This document shows, in pieces, positions 33,754-41,981 of a stretch of DNA of 64,000 nucleotides. The notes beneath the pieces were generated by a model, which made no database searches, was not told where the DNA came from, and saw only the letters and a list, made by a program, of their open reading frames with translations. Source of the stretch: Rhodobacteraceae bacterium Alg238-R152 (GTDB taxonomy: Bacteria > Pseudomonadota > Alphaproteobacteria > Rhodobacterales > Rhodobacteraceae); NCBI GenBank assembly GCA_900537125.1, contig UNRJ01000010.1, forward strand, positions 23,769-87,768. Direction: 5' to 3'. The stretch's first letter is position 1. Each line of letters opens with the position of its first letter. Made by a program: the position numbers and the translations under genes.

Positions 33754-34569
33754 TTGTCACAACCCGAGACTGCACAATCCGGCCAAATACACCCGGCTGA
33801 GCTGCGACAAATGTTTGGGCGAAATTTGCGCGCGCTCTGCGCGCCTTATCGTTCTGTCTCGGATTTATGCCGCCAATTGGGAATCAACCGCACGCAGTTC
33901 AACCGATACTTGTCCGGCGAAAGTTTTCCCCGCCCTGATGTTCTCCATCTCATCTGCCAGTTTTTTGACGTAGACGCCCGCATTCTGCTTGAGCCGTTGG
34001 AGCAACTCGACACACGTCCAGGGGTGCTCAACCATCCATTTCTCGCAGGCAATATCGGCAGCGGAATGCAAACCCTGTCCGAAGAGGTCTTCCCCTCCGG
34101 TTTCTACCGCTTTAGCCGCAGAAGCTTTATCGAAAACGATTTGGTGATTGTGGGGCTTGTCTATGTGTTTCGTGACAACCAATACACATTCTTAAGGGGC
34201 TATGAGCCCCGCCAGGCCATGAGCACCCACGGCTTACCCACCAACAGTCCTTTACGGGAATTTCGCGGCTATATCTCCCCGCAAGTAGACGGCGTCTCGT
34301 TCAATGTCGCCCACCGACACAATATGGCGGCCACGTTTAACTACTTGGGGCGTGTTGCACCCTTCAACAACAGATTTTGGGTTGGCTACGCAGCCCGCCC
34401 CACACGCGAAAATCTGCGCGGACGCCGCGTTGCGCGTATGGTCTACGAGCACATCGATGCACCTCTGCAAAAGGTTGTCGCACTCGCGCGTCAAACCGGC
34501 TACGTGAATCCCAACGCTCTGCCGGAATTTCATCACCGTCACCTGATGCTGGACGCGCCTTTCATCTGA
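33754..34569 (+). CDS. helix-turn-helix transcriptional regulator
   Basis: An XRE-type HTH occupies about residues 15-80 (ELRQMFGRNLRALC, SVSDLCRQLGINRTQFNRYLSGESFPRPDVLHLICQFFDVDARILLEPL). About 180 residues with no named domain follow; they look like an all-beta or PAS-like ligand region (SGFYRFSRRSFIENDLVIVGLVYVF, FRGYISPQVDGVSFNVAHRHN). The start is uncertain: TTG 33754 has GGAGAG just upstream and places the HTH near the N terminus as in homologues; ATGs at 33613, 33634 and 33655 would add a basic low-complexity leader. It lies 91 bases before the Rieske oxygenase gene on the same strand and probably controls it. Confidence 0.8.
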   Translation: MSQPETAQSGQIHPAELRQMFGRNLRALCAPYRSVSDLCRQLGINRTQFNRYLSGESFPRPDVLHLICQFFDVDARILLEPLEQLDTRPGVLNHPFLAGNIGSGMQTLSEEVFPSGFYRFSRRSFIENDLVIVGLVYVFRDNQYTFLRGYEPRQAMSTHGLPTNSPLREFRGYISPQVDGVSFNVAHRHNMAATFNYLGRVAPFNNRFWVGYAARPTRENLRGRRVARMVYEHIDAPLQKVVALARQTGYVNPNALPEFHHRHLMLDAPFI

Positions 34570-34660
34570 CCGGCGCATCTGCGGCATCTGCTGTCGCTGA
34601 TAGACCGGACCTCCCTCCAACTCACGCCTACCCTGCTTCTGTCAGACACAGGAGCACCAC

Positions 34661-35815
34661 ATGTCCAAGTCCCCTCCCACGCATGACCCGCTCACCGCTG
34701 TGCGCCGCCCAGTGGCAACTGCATGTGGCCTTCCCAATAGGCATTACACCGATCCAGAGGTGTTTGAGGAAGAGGTCGAGGCGCTCCTCAAATCTACATG
34801 GACCGGCCTCGCCATAGCGGCTGACGTACCTGAACCGGGCGATGCCCTTCCGCTCAACTTCCTTGGCATGCCCCTGCTGCTCTTACGCGACAAAACTGGC
34901 ATTGTGCGGGTGTTCAACAACGTCTGTCGCCATCGTGGCATGATCCTTGTCGAGAATGCGAGCAGGATAGAAGGTGCCATCCGCTGCCCGTACCACTCCT
35001 GGTGTTATGCCACCGATGGCCGCCTTGTCACCACGCCCCACGTCGGCGGCCCCGGCCAAAACACCGATCCCCACATCGACCGCAGCACGCTTGGCCTGAT
35101 CGAAGTCCGCTCGCACATTTGGCACGACATTGTTTTCATCAACATTTCCGGTGACGCCCCTGCTTTTGAAGAGCAACACGCCGCGCTTCTCTCCCGCTGG
35201 CAAGCCTTCGACCAACCGCACATCCATGGCGGCGCAGACAGCCACTTTTCTCTGGATGTCACCACCAACTGGAAACTCGCCGTGGAAAACTACTGCGAAA
35301 GCTACCACCTGCCTTGGGTACACCCCGGCCTCAACAGCTATTCCCGCCTTGAAGATCACTATAACATCGTCGAACCCGGGCAGTTCTCCGGCCAAGGCAC
35401 ATATGTCTATCGACAACTCAAAGACGACAAAGGCACCCCATTCCCCGACTTTAAAGCGCTTCCGGATTTCTGGGACCAAGGTGCCGAGTACATCGCGCTC
35501 TATCCAAACGTGCTTCTAGGCGCTCAGCGTGATCACACCTTCGCAATCATTCTCGAACCGCTCAGCCACACACACACCCGCGAACATGTGCATCTCTTCT
35601 ACGCCAGCACCGACACCGATGCCCCCCTGCGCGCAACCAACGCCGCCCAATGGAAACAAGTCTTTGAGGAAGACATCTTTGTTGTCGAAGGTATGCAGCG
35701 CGGGCGCTCCGCCCCACATTTTGACGGCGGACGCTTTTCTCCAGCGATGGATGCCCCCACCCATTGTTTTCACGATTGGGTCGCCGCGCGCCTGCAATCT
35801 CATCGCAACTCATGA
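34661..35815 (+). CDS. Rieske-type oxygenase, alpha subunit
   Basis: The 384-residue protein is a complete ring-hydroxylating-type oxygenase alpha subunit. The Rieske [2Fe-2S] ligands are CRHRG (C89, H91) and CPYHSW (C109, H112). The catalytic iron site is ENYCESYHLPWVH (H216, H221). The residue bridging the two metal centres in the naphthalene dioxygenase group is an aspartate; here the matching position is Glu213, as in quaternary-amine oxygenases such as CntA. Substrate could be a betaine-like amine rather than an aromatic. No ferredoxin or reductase gene adjoins, so electrons must come from elsewhere. AGGAG precedes the ATG. The stop overlaps the next gene. Confidence 0.9.
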   Translation: MSKSPPTHDPLTAVRRPVATACGLPNRHYTDPEVFEEEVEALLKSTWTGLAIAADVPEPGDALPLNFLGMPLLLLRDKTGIVRVFNNVCRHRGMILVENASRIEGAIRCPYHSWCYATDGRLVTTPHVGGPGQNTDPHIDRSTLGLIEVRSHIWHDIVFINISGDAPAFEEQHAALLSRWQAFDQPHIHGGADSHFSLDVTTNWKLAVENYCESYHLPWVHPGLNSYSRLEDHYNIVEPGQFSGQGTYVYRQLKDDKGTPFPDFKALPDFWDQGAEYIALYPNVLLGAQRDHTFAIILEPLSHTHTREHVHLFYASTDTDAPLRATNAAQWKQVFEEDIFVVEGMQRGRSAPHFDGGRFSPAMDAPTHCFHDWVAARLQSHRNS

Positions 35816-36024
35816 GTGATCTGGAAGGCGCCCTGCTTGCCGCCCATGCGGCAGATAACCAGACGGCGCTGGTCTCGCTATACAAAGCGGCCGCCGACGC
35901 AGTCAAAGACACCAGCGCCGAGGGTTTCTTCCTGACGCAGGCTTACGTTTTTGCCTTAGAAAGCAATCATCCAGACTCCAGACACCTGCACAATCGCCTC
36001 AAAGCTTTGGGCCGCGAGACCTGA
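35812..36024 (+). CDS. 70-aa protein coupled to the Rieske oxygenase
   Basis: The frame opens at an ATG overlapping the oxygenase stop (ATGA) and encodes MSDLEGALLAAHAADNQTAL, then LYKAAADAVKDTSAEGFFLTQAYVFALESNHPDSRHLHNRLKALGRE. It is helical and resembles two TPR-like helices (ALVSLYKAAAD, GFFLTQAYVFALES). Translational coupling implies it is made with the oxygenase at a matched level and may be an assembly or partner subunit. I do not recognise a family. Confidence 0.75.
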   Translation: MSDLEGALLAAHAADNQTALVSLYKAAADAVKDTSAEGFFLTQAYVFALESNHPDSRHLHNRLKALGRET

Positions 36025-36039
36025 GCCTCGCGCAGCACC

Positions 36040-36690
36040 TCAATACATCGTATCCTGATAACGCGCCTCAAGTTGAGCATCGAGCTTGGCCATCTCATTC
36101 GCGTCTTCCGGCGCACCGGTACTCTGATCCAGCACCATCTTGCTCAGAGACGGCATCTCGCTACGGTCCTGCAGCGATGCCGGATCCCACAGCTTTGAGC
36201 GCCGAAACGCTTTGGCACAGTGCAAAAACACCTCCACCACAGAGACCACAATCGCCGCCCGTGGCAGCCGCTCCTGCACCGCCATCAGCGCCAGAATGTC
36301 TGGATCAGTGGTCACCTGTGCCGTGCCGTTCACCCGTAGTGTCTCATCAAACCCGGGCACCAGAAAAATCAACCCGACATTTGGGTTCGCCACAATATTG
36401 GTCAGGCTATCAATCCGATTGTTCCCCGGCCGCTCCGGGATCACCAAAGTATGCGCATCCAGCACTTTCACAAAACCCGCAGGATCTCCCCGTGGCGTCA
36501 CATCCGCGAGCCCGTCCGGCGCCTGTGTACCCATGCAAAGAAACGGTGCGCGGGCAATGAACGCCCGCGCGTGTTTGTCCAAATGATCGATGCACTTTTT
36601 CTGTGACAACGACTCCGGATTGGGCATCTTAAACACCGCCCGCAACCTCGCCACATCAGAAATCACAAACTCCGGATTGAGCTTCACCAT
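36040..36690 (-). CDS. pyridoxamine 5'-phosphate oxidase-like flavoprotein (PPOX class)
   Basis: The 216-residue protein is a split-barrel FMN-binding fold of the MSMEG_1061-like group: KKCIDHLDKHARAFIARAPFLCMGTQAPDGLADVTPRGDPAGFVKVLDAHTLVIPERPGNNRIDSLTNIVANPNVGLIFLVPG is the diagnostic core, with T-P-R-G-D-P and ERPGNNR near the flavin. The rest includes LRVNGTAQV and the C-terminal HCAKAFRRSKLWDP segment seen in this subfamily. It is likely an FMN- or F420-type oxidoreductase of unknown substrate, not a true PdxH. It converges with the 70-aa gene. Confidence 0.88.
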   Translation of the reverse strand: MVKLNPEFVISDVARLRAVFKMPNPESLSQKKCIDHLDKHARAFIARAPFLCMGTQAPDGLADVTPRGDPAGFVKVLDAHTLVIPERPGNNRIDSLTNIVANPNVGLIFLVPGFDETLRVNGTAQVTTDPDILALMAVQERLPRAAIVVSVVEVFLHCAKAFRRSKLWDPASLQDRSEMPSLSKMVLDQSTGAPEDANEMAKLDAQLEARYQDTMY

Positions 36691-36702
36691 TGTGCCTTGC
36701 CC

Positions 36703-37578
36703 TCAATTGGTTTCCTGCGCACCTGCCGCTTTGATCTGTGCGTACAGATGCCAACTGCCATGACCCAACACCGGAAGTCCAATCAACAAGCCGAGAAATC
36801 CCGGCACCAAGGCTGCAAACGTCAACCCAGCCACGATCCCCGCCCACAACAGCATCACCACAAAATGGTTTTGCACATAGGCAAAGCTGGTGATCATCGC
36901 GGTCACAAAATCAATTTCTCGATCCAACAACAATGGCAGCGACAGCACCGTGATCATGTAAAGCAACAACGCAAACAGGAACCCGACAATCGAGCCCACC
37001 AGGAGCATCATCATGCCATTGTTCGTGGTATAAATCTCCAGCGAACTGGACACGTTGGTCATTGGGGTCAGCCCCAAAAACAGCGCAAAAATCATATGCG
37101 CCAGGAAAAACCAGAACAGGAACACAATGATGATGATCGCGCAGATCGAAGGCAACTGCCGCTTGCTTTGGCGCCAAACCACGCCCGCAATCAACGGCCA
37201 GTTGACTTCCCAGCCTCGTTCCAACCGTAGCGACACCTCATAGAGCCCCACGGCAGCAAACGGCCCCAAAAGCGGAAACCCAATTGCCGCAAACGTCAGC
37301 CAATAACTTTGTCCGCTGGCAATTGTCAGCCAAGTCATCAACCAGCCGCCAATCACATAAAACAGTCCAAACCCAATCCCGTACATCGGCTTGCGTGCAA
37401 AATCGCGCAACCCAAGTTTGAGCGCCTGCCCCAGCATGCTCAACTGCACTTTCCCCATAGCTGGTGCGCCATGTTCCCGCTCGCCATTTTCACTGCGTGC
37501 GGCGGATAGCTGGGTTTCGCTCATGGGTTTTCCAGGACTGCGGTTTTCTCCTGCGCCCTCAATAGTCTCCTCAGACAT
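36703..37578 (-). CDS. DUF2189 integral membrane protein
   Basis: The 291-residue protein has a hydrophilic N-terminal part (about 50 residues) and six or so helices: PMYGIGFGLFYVIGGWLMTWL, YWLTFAAIGFPLLGPFAAVGLYEVS, AIIIIVFLFWFFLAHMIFALFLG, MMMLLVGSIVGFLFALLLYMI, and the tail NHFVVMLLWAGIVAGLTFAALVPGFLGLLIGLPVLGHGSWHLY. LPVLGHGSWHLYAQI is the conserved end of DUF2189. The RBS AGGAGG before ATG 37578 decides the start. It ends 12 bases before the flavoprotein gene, so they may be co-transcribed. Function unknown. Confidence 0.85.
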   Translation of the reverse strand: MSEETIEGAGENRSPGKPMSETQLSAARSENGEREHGAPAMGKVQLSMLGQALKLGLRDFARKPMYGIGFGLFYVIGGWLMTWLTIASGQSYWLTFAAIGFPLLGPFAAVGLYEVSLRLERGWEVNWPLIAGVVWRQSKRQLPSICAIIIIVFLFWFFLAHMIFALFLGLTPMTNVSSSLEIYTTNNGMMMLLVGSIVGFLFALLLYMITVLSLPLLLDREIDFVTAMITSFAYVQNHFVVMLLWAGIVAGLTFAALVPGFLGLLIGLPVLGHGSWHLYAQIKAAGAQETN

Positions 37579-37634
37579 ACGCCCTCCTGGGTCTGCTCGC
37601 TCGGGGGTGATCAAAGCTGGTTTGCCACCCCAAA

Positions 37635-39062
37635 TCAACAATTTAGGTGGCGTGGTGGGCGTTGTTTTGGCCAATTTGTGGCCTCATGATAGACCTGCGC
37701 GATTTCCAGCAGCCGGACATCCGCCCCCTTGGCCCCAATAAGCTGCATTCCCATCGGCAAACCACCCTCGTTGAACCCCACCGGAACGCTGATCGCAGGC
37801 AGCCCCAGCAGACTTGCCGGCACCATCACCTGCATCCAGCGATGATACGTATCCATCGCCACGCCCGCGATCTCTTTGGGCCAATCCCACTCTGCCGGGA
37901 ACGGGAACACCTGTGCCACGGGCAGAACCAAAACATCGAAGCTCTCAAATAGTTTGGCCGCTGTGGCATACCAGGCCGACCGCACTCTGGTGGCGCGGTG
38001 CAGCTCCATCGCCGCCATATCCATACCGCGCTGGATTTCCCATTGCGCTGCCGGTTTCAATCGGTCCCGCTTGGTCTTATCCTCATATAGCGGAGCCAAT
38101 TCTCCGACCAAAGCAAACGCCCGCAGGTCACTCCAGCTTTGAAACATCTCTTCTGCATCAAACGGCGGCGCCACATCTGCCACACAGGCCCCCAAAGCGC
38201 GTATCTCCGACAATCCCGAGTCACACAGCGCCAGAATGCCATCCTCCATAGGCATCGCGCCGCCCCAATCACCCAGCCAGCCAACCCGCGCACCTTCAAC
38301 CGAACACACATCCGGCAATTCCCACTCCTGCGCGGGCAAATTAAACGGCACACCAGCCTCTTGCTGCGCCATCACCGACAGCAACAAAGCACAATCGCGC
38401 GGACTGCGCCCCATCGGACCTATTGTGGACAGCTGTTGCCAGAAACTCTCCGTCCCTATCTCCTTGGGCACAACACCCCAGCTGGGGCGGAAGCCATAAA
38501 CATTGTTCCAGCCTGCCGGATTGCGCAGGCTGCCCATCATGTCGCTGCCATCGGCCAGCGCCACCATGTTCATCGCCAAAGCTGCCCCGGCCCCACCAGA
38601 GCTGCCACCCGCGGTACGACTTGCGTCATATGGGTTTACCGTGACCCCATGCACCGGATTGTAGCTGTGGGAGCCAAGCCCAAATTCAGGCACATTGGTC
38701 TTGCCAACAAAAATCGCCCCCGCATCGCGCATGCGCGCCACAAACGCACTATCGTCTTCTGCAATCCCATCCACAAACAAGGGGCTGCCTTGGGTCGTGC
38801 GCTCCCCTTTCACATCGGCCAACGCCTTCACCGCAATAGGCACACCATGCAAGACGCCCCGCATGTCCGCAGGCACCATATCCGCCGCCCGCGCCTCCGC
38901 CATCAACACCTCAGCGTCCCGCAAATCCACAATTGCATTCACCGCTGGATTGCGCGCTTCAATCCGCGCCAGTGTTGCCGCCATCACAGTCTCTGCGCTT
39001 AGCGTGCCCCCCCGCAGCGCCACCGCAAGCTCACCCGCATCCCAATCCAGAAATTCTGCCAT
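37635..39062 (-). CDS. amidase-signature-family amidase
   Basis: Amidase-signature enzymes hydrolyse amide bonds with a Ser-cisSer-Lys triad. It is visible here: lysine in GVPIAVKALADVKG (about residue 78), the cis-Ser loop in TAGGSSGGAGAALA (about 150-157) and the nucleophilic Ser in GSDMMGSLRNPAGWNNV (about 175). The 475-residue length is normal. Substrate cannot be told from sequence; relatives act on amides, glutamyl-tRNA or indole acetamide. It stands alone on the reverse strand downstream of prfB, with the amidase promoter region holding copy B of the double-hairpin element. Confidence 0.88.
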   Translation of the reverse strand: MAEFLDWDAGELAVALRGGTLSAETVMAATLARIEARNPAVNAIVDLRDAEVLMAEARAADMVPADMRGVLHGVPIAVKALADVKGERTTQGSPLFVDGIAEDDSAFVARMRDAGAIFVGKTNVPEFGLGSHSYNPVHGVTVNPYDASRTAGGSSGGAGAALAMNMVALADGSDMMGSLRNPAGWNNVYGFRPSWGVVPKEIGTESFWQQLSTIGPMGRSPRDCALLLSVMAQQEAGVPFNLPAQEWELPDVCSVEGARVGWLGDWGGAMPMEDGILALCDSGLSEIRALGACVADVAPPFDAEEMFQSWSDLRAFALVGELAPLYEDKTKRDRLKPAAQWEIQRGMDMAAMELHRATRVRSAWYATAAKLFESFDVLVLPVAQVFPFPAEWDWPKEIAGVAMDTYHRWMQVMVPASLLGLPAISVPVGFNEGGLPMGMQLIGAKGADVRLLEIAQVYHEATNWPKQRPPRHLNC

Positions 39063-39129
39063 ACCCGTTTCTCCTCAGTCTGAGAGGATCATGAACAGGT
39101 TAAACACACAAGCTTTCCGGCAGACAAAA

Positions 39130-39153
39130 GCGCCCCACCTTTCGGTGGCGCGC
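39130..39153 (-). terminator. Rho-independent terminator downstream of prfB
   Basis: GCGCCCCACC (39130-39139) pairs with GGTGGCGCGC (39144-39153) with one mismatch around TTTC. On the reverse strand it is followed by TTTTGTCTG. It lies beyond the double-hairpin repeat in the direction of prfB transcription. Confidence 0.8.
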
Positions 39154-39172
39154 CTGCACATTCACATTCACC

Positions 39173-39220
39173 AAGTATCCTGGGGGAGTCACATCTGCGA
39201 TGTGACAGGGGCAAAGCCCC
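39173..39220 (+). repeat. double-hairpin intergenic element, copy B
   Basis: AAGTATCC-TGGGGGAG (39173-39188) is followed by stem TCACATC/GATGTGA (39189-39205) and stem GGGGC-AAA-GCCCC (39208-39220). The second stem is base-for-base the same as copy A; the first has co-varied (TCACAGC to TCACATC, with the partner changing to match), direct evidence that the structure is maintained. Confidence 0.8.
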
Positions 39221-39227
39221 CACAGCC

Positions 39228-40355
39228 TTAGTCCTCTGACTGCGCATCCGCCCGGCTCATGCCGGCCACATCCATCGCCAGCGTCGCCGCCATCAACCCA
39301 TCCAGATCACCATCAAGCACACCTTTGGTGTCGCTGGTTTCAAAACTGGTACGCAGGTCTTTCACCATCTGATAAGGCTGCAATACGTACGACCGGATCT
39401 GATTGCCCCAGCCCGCGTCACCGGCATTTTCATGCACTTCGTTGACCAATGCGGAGCGCTTGTCCAACTCGATCTGATACAGCCGTGATTTTAAAGCTTT
39501 CATGGCGATATCGCGGTTCTGGTGCTGCGACTTCTCAGAGCTGGTCACCACAATCCCGGTGGGGTGGTGGGTGATCCGCACCGCAGAGTCGGTGGTGTTC
39601 ACGTGCTGACCACCGGCGCCCGAGGAGCGATAGGTATCAATCCGGATGTCAGCCGGGTTCACTTCAATCTCGATGTTGTCATCCACCACCGGATAGACCT
39701 TCACCGAGGTAAACGACGTATGGCGCTTCGCGGCACTGTCAAACGGCGAAATCCTCACAAGGCGGTGCACGCCGCTTTCCGATTTCAACCAGCCATAAGC
39801 ATTGTGCCCGGAAATTTTATACGCCGCTGATTTAATACCCGCTTCTTCACCCGCACTCTCGGCTTGCAGCTCCACCTTGTAGCCTTTTTTCTCGGCCCAA
39901 CGCACATACATCCGCGCCAACATGCTGGCCCAGTCACAGCTTTCCGTGCCGCCGGCGCCTGAATTGATTTCAAGGAAGGTGTCGTTGCCATCCGCCTCGC
40001 CATCCAGCAAAGCTTCAAGTTCTTTCTCCGCCGATTTTGTCGCCAGCGCCTTGAGCGCCTCTTCAGCCTCGGCCACAACCTCATCATCTTCTTCCATCTC
40101 GCCAAGTTCAATTAGCTCGATGTTATCCGTGAGATCAGTTTCGATGGATTTCACAACCTCCATCGCGTCAACCAAGGTCTGCCGCTCGCGCATCAGTTTT
40201 TGCGCCGCGACCGCGTCATCCCAGAGATTTGGATCTTCCACCCGGGCGTTGAATTCTTCCAACCGATACGGCGCAGTTTCCCAATCCAAACGCTGGCGCA
40301 ACAGGGTCAGGGATTTCTCGATCTCTGCAACGGTGTTCTGAGCTTCTGCGCGCAT
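39228..40355 (-). CDS. prfB: peptide chain release factor 2
   Basis: RF2 recognises UGA and UAA stop codons and triggers peptide release. It has the GGQ catalytic motif ([21 protein letters not shown]) and the stop-codon recognition motif SPF ([17 protein letters not shown]). The gene is a single uninterrupted frame; the UGA-programmed frameshift found near the start of prfB in Escherichia coli is absent. ATG 40355 ([19 protein letters not shown]) is chosen for its AAAAGG upstream and homology; ATG 40373 is possible. The length of 375 residues is normal. Confidence 0.95.
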   Translation of the reverse strand: MRAEAQNTVAEIEKSLTLLRQRLDWETAPYRLEEFNARVEDPNLWDDAVAAQKLMRERQTLVDAMEVVKSIETDLTDNIELIELGEMEEDDEVVAEAEEALKALATKSAEKELEALLDGEADGNDTFLEINSGAGGTESCDWASMLARMYVRWAEKKGYKVELQAESAGEEAGIKSAAYKISGHNAYGWLKSESGVHRLVRISPFDSAAKRHTSFTSVKVYPVVDDNIEIEVNPADIRIDTYRSSGAGGQHVNTTDSAVRITHHPTGIVVTSSEKSQHQNRDIAMKALKSRLYQIELDKRSALVNEVHENAGDAGWGNQIRSYVLQPYQMVKDLRTSFETSDTKGVLDGDLDGLMAATLAMDVAGMSRADAQSED

Positions 40356-40512
40356 GTGAAAAGGCCTTTTCATGGGTTCAGATCAGGGTGATACCGTAGA
40401 GCTGTAGAGGGAGCAAGCCAACCCCGACTCGAAACTCAGATCACAGTGGTAAAACAACGGGAATGTACCAGACCCAAACCGAGTTGTTACTTCATGTCTC
40501 ATTATGAAGAAT

Positions 40513-40599
40513 TGGTGCGGGCGGTGGGACTCGAACCCACACGGGCACAAGGCCCAACAGATTTTAAGTCTGGTATGTCTACCATTCCATCACGCCCGC
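40513..40599 (-). tRNA. tRNA-Leu(TAA)
   Basis: The reverse strand gives a complete class II tRNA: acceptor GCGGGCG with CGCCCGC plus discriminator A and encoded CCA, a D arm with TGGAATGGTAGACA, anticodon loop CTTAAAA (anticodon TAA), a long variable arm (TTGGGCCTTGTGCCC) and T loop GGTTCGAGTCC. The variable arm fits leucine. No truncation. Confidence 0.96.
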
Positions 40600-40694
40600 A
40601 TCTGGCGCTGGTCTTCAATTTTGTCTTGACCTTATCAGGCCAATAAACCGTCAAATCATCACAACACTTTGTCCCGAATGTATTTTTTTCGCAC

Positions 40695-40743
40695 AGACAC
40701 AAGGATACTAAGCCTCCTGTCTTTACCATTCAACCACCCGGGC
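40695..40743 (-). other. tRNA 5'-half-like sequence
   Basis: On the reverse strand, GCCCGGGTGGTTGAATGGTA, a D-arm-like region and AGGAGGCTTAGTATCCT resemble the acceptor 5' strand, D arm and anticodon arm of a leucine tRNA. The anticodon stem is poorly paired and no T arm or acceptor 3' strand follows. It lies 96 bases upstream of the intact tRNA-Leu and is probably decayed. The rest of 40600-40812 shows nothing recognisable. Confidence 0.35.
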
Positions 40744-40812
40744 AACCAACATGCCAACCGCAGCCAGCGGCGCGACAATAGCTGCTTTGGTTCTGGTGTA
40801 AAGTAGGGAAGC

Positions 40813-41367
40813 TCAGAGCTTTTTACCTGGAACTTTTTTTATCGGTGGTGGTTTATACAAGCTTCGCTCGGGCAGCCAAGGATTCAGCTCCAATGCGGCG
40901 GCAAGTGCATCCTGAGCCTCTGCGTCGCGGCCCAATCCTATCAAGGACAACGCCCGCCCCGATAGAGCTGCCACATGCCGCGGAGAAAGCGCAATTGCGC
41001 GATCGAGATCGGGCAATGCCGCCTCAAAGTCTTGCCGCAGGAAGTTCACAAATGCGCGTTGATTGTACCCTTCCGCATAGTCCGGACAATACCCTATCAA
41101 CCGGTCAAAGTCCTCACGCGCCCCAAGCAAATCCCAGGCGGATCGCTTCTGCATGCCACTGTCCAAAATTTCCTGCGCGGCCTCGTCTGGTGCATCCGCC
41201 CAAAACTGCCACATGTCATTGGAAATCCTTTGCGCAGCTGCCTGATTGTCTGCAGCCTGGACTTGAGAAATCAACTCGTCCACAGCCTCGGAATGATCCG
41301 GCGCTTGAGGACAAGCTTCCGCCAGCACGGCGCCTGCAAGGAGAAGGAAAACAACCAAACTACGCAT
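40813..41367 (-). CDS. exported TPR-repeat protein
   Basis: A signal peptide (MRSLVVFLLLAGAVLAEA) is followed by about 160 residues containing tetratricopeptide-like helices: SAWDLLGAREDFDRLIGYCPDYAEGYNQRAFVNFLRQDFEAALPDLDRAIALSPRHVAALSGRALSLIGLGRDAEAQDALAAALELNP. These fit about three TPR units on the DLDRAIALSP consensus. The protein probably acts as a periplasmic scaffold; the partner is unknown. ATG 41367 is chosen since the signal peptide begins there; a GTG 39 bases upstream is less likely. It ends the run downstream of the Lrp-type gene by 35 bases. Confidence 0.82.
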   Translation of the reverse strand: MRSLVVFLLLAGAVLAEACPQAPDHSEAVDELISQVQAADNQAAAQRISNDMWQFWADAPDEAAQEILDSGMQKRSAWDLLGAREDFDRLIGYCPDYAEGYNQRAFVNFLRQDFEAALPDLDRAIALSPRHVAALSGRALSLIGLGRDAEAQDALAAALELNPWLPERSLYKPPPIKKVPGKKL

Positions 41368-41402
41368 ATCGAACTGTGGCACACGCAACCAAAAGCGCAA
41401 AC

Positions 41403-41861
41403 TCACATCTCCGCGAGACCTGTCTCTTTCACCGCCTGCATTGCAACATAGGTCGACGTGCTTGCGACAAAGGGCAGCGCTGAAATTTTTTCACCAAGCA
41501 CATGCCGATAGGCGGCCATGTCACGGGTTCTGACTTTCAGAAGATAGTCGAAATGGCTGGCAATCATGTGTGCTTGTTCGATCTCTGGCACCTCCGCCAC
41601 GGCGGCATTAAAAGCACGCAATGCTTTTTCTCGGGTTTCCGACAGCTTCACTTCCACAAAGGCCACATGATCCAATCCCAGCCGAATTGGATCGAGCAAC
41701 GCACGGTAACCCGTAATCACCCCGGCACTCTCCAGCCGGCGCAACCGGGCCTGTGTCGGACTTTTTGACAAGCCGATGTCCCGCGCAAGATCGGTGATCG
41801 ATATGCGTCCATCTCGACCCAGAACCTCTAGAATCGCACGATCAAAGCGATCCAAATCCAT
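41403..41861 (-). CDS. putR: Lrp/AsnC-family regulator, probable PutR
   Basis: The 152-residue protein has an AsnC-type HTH (LDRFDRAILEVLGRDGRISITDLARDIGLSKSPTQARLRRLESAGVITGYRALLD) and an effector (RAM) domain (VAFVEVKLSETREKALRAFNAAVAEVPEIEQAHMIASHFDYLLKVRTRDMAAYRHVLGEKI). It diverges from putA with a 120-base spacer. In Agrobacterium and Rhodobacter, an Lrp-type PutR in this position activates putA in response to proline, and the same is likely here. ATG 41861 is preferred over GTG 41876. Confidence 0.9.
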   Translation of the reverse strand: MDLDRFDRAILEVLGRDGRISITDLARDIGLSKSPTQARLRRLESAGVITGYRALLDPIRLGLDHVAFVEVKLSETREKALRAFNAAVAEVPEIEQAHMIASHFDYLLKVRTRDMAAYRHVLGEKISALPFVASTSTYVAMQAVKETGLAEM

Positions 41862-41981
41862 CTTATCTTTTTGCACAGACTATCCCCATCATTTCGGCCA
41901 AAATGGCAACCATTTCCTCAACAATCAGTCAAATCGCCCGCGGATGCAAAGCTATACTGACACAAACCACAGGAGTTCTCG

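Noticed and set aside
39228..40355. Programmed frameshift in prfB
   Set aside because: I looked for the early in-frame UGA and slippery CUUUGA; the gene is one uninterrupted frame.
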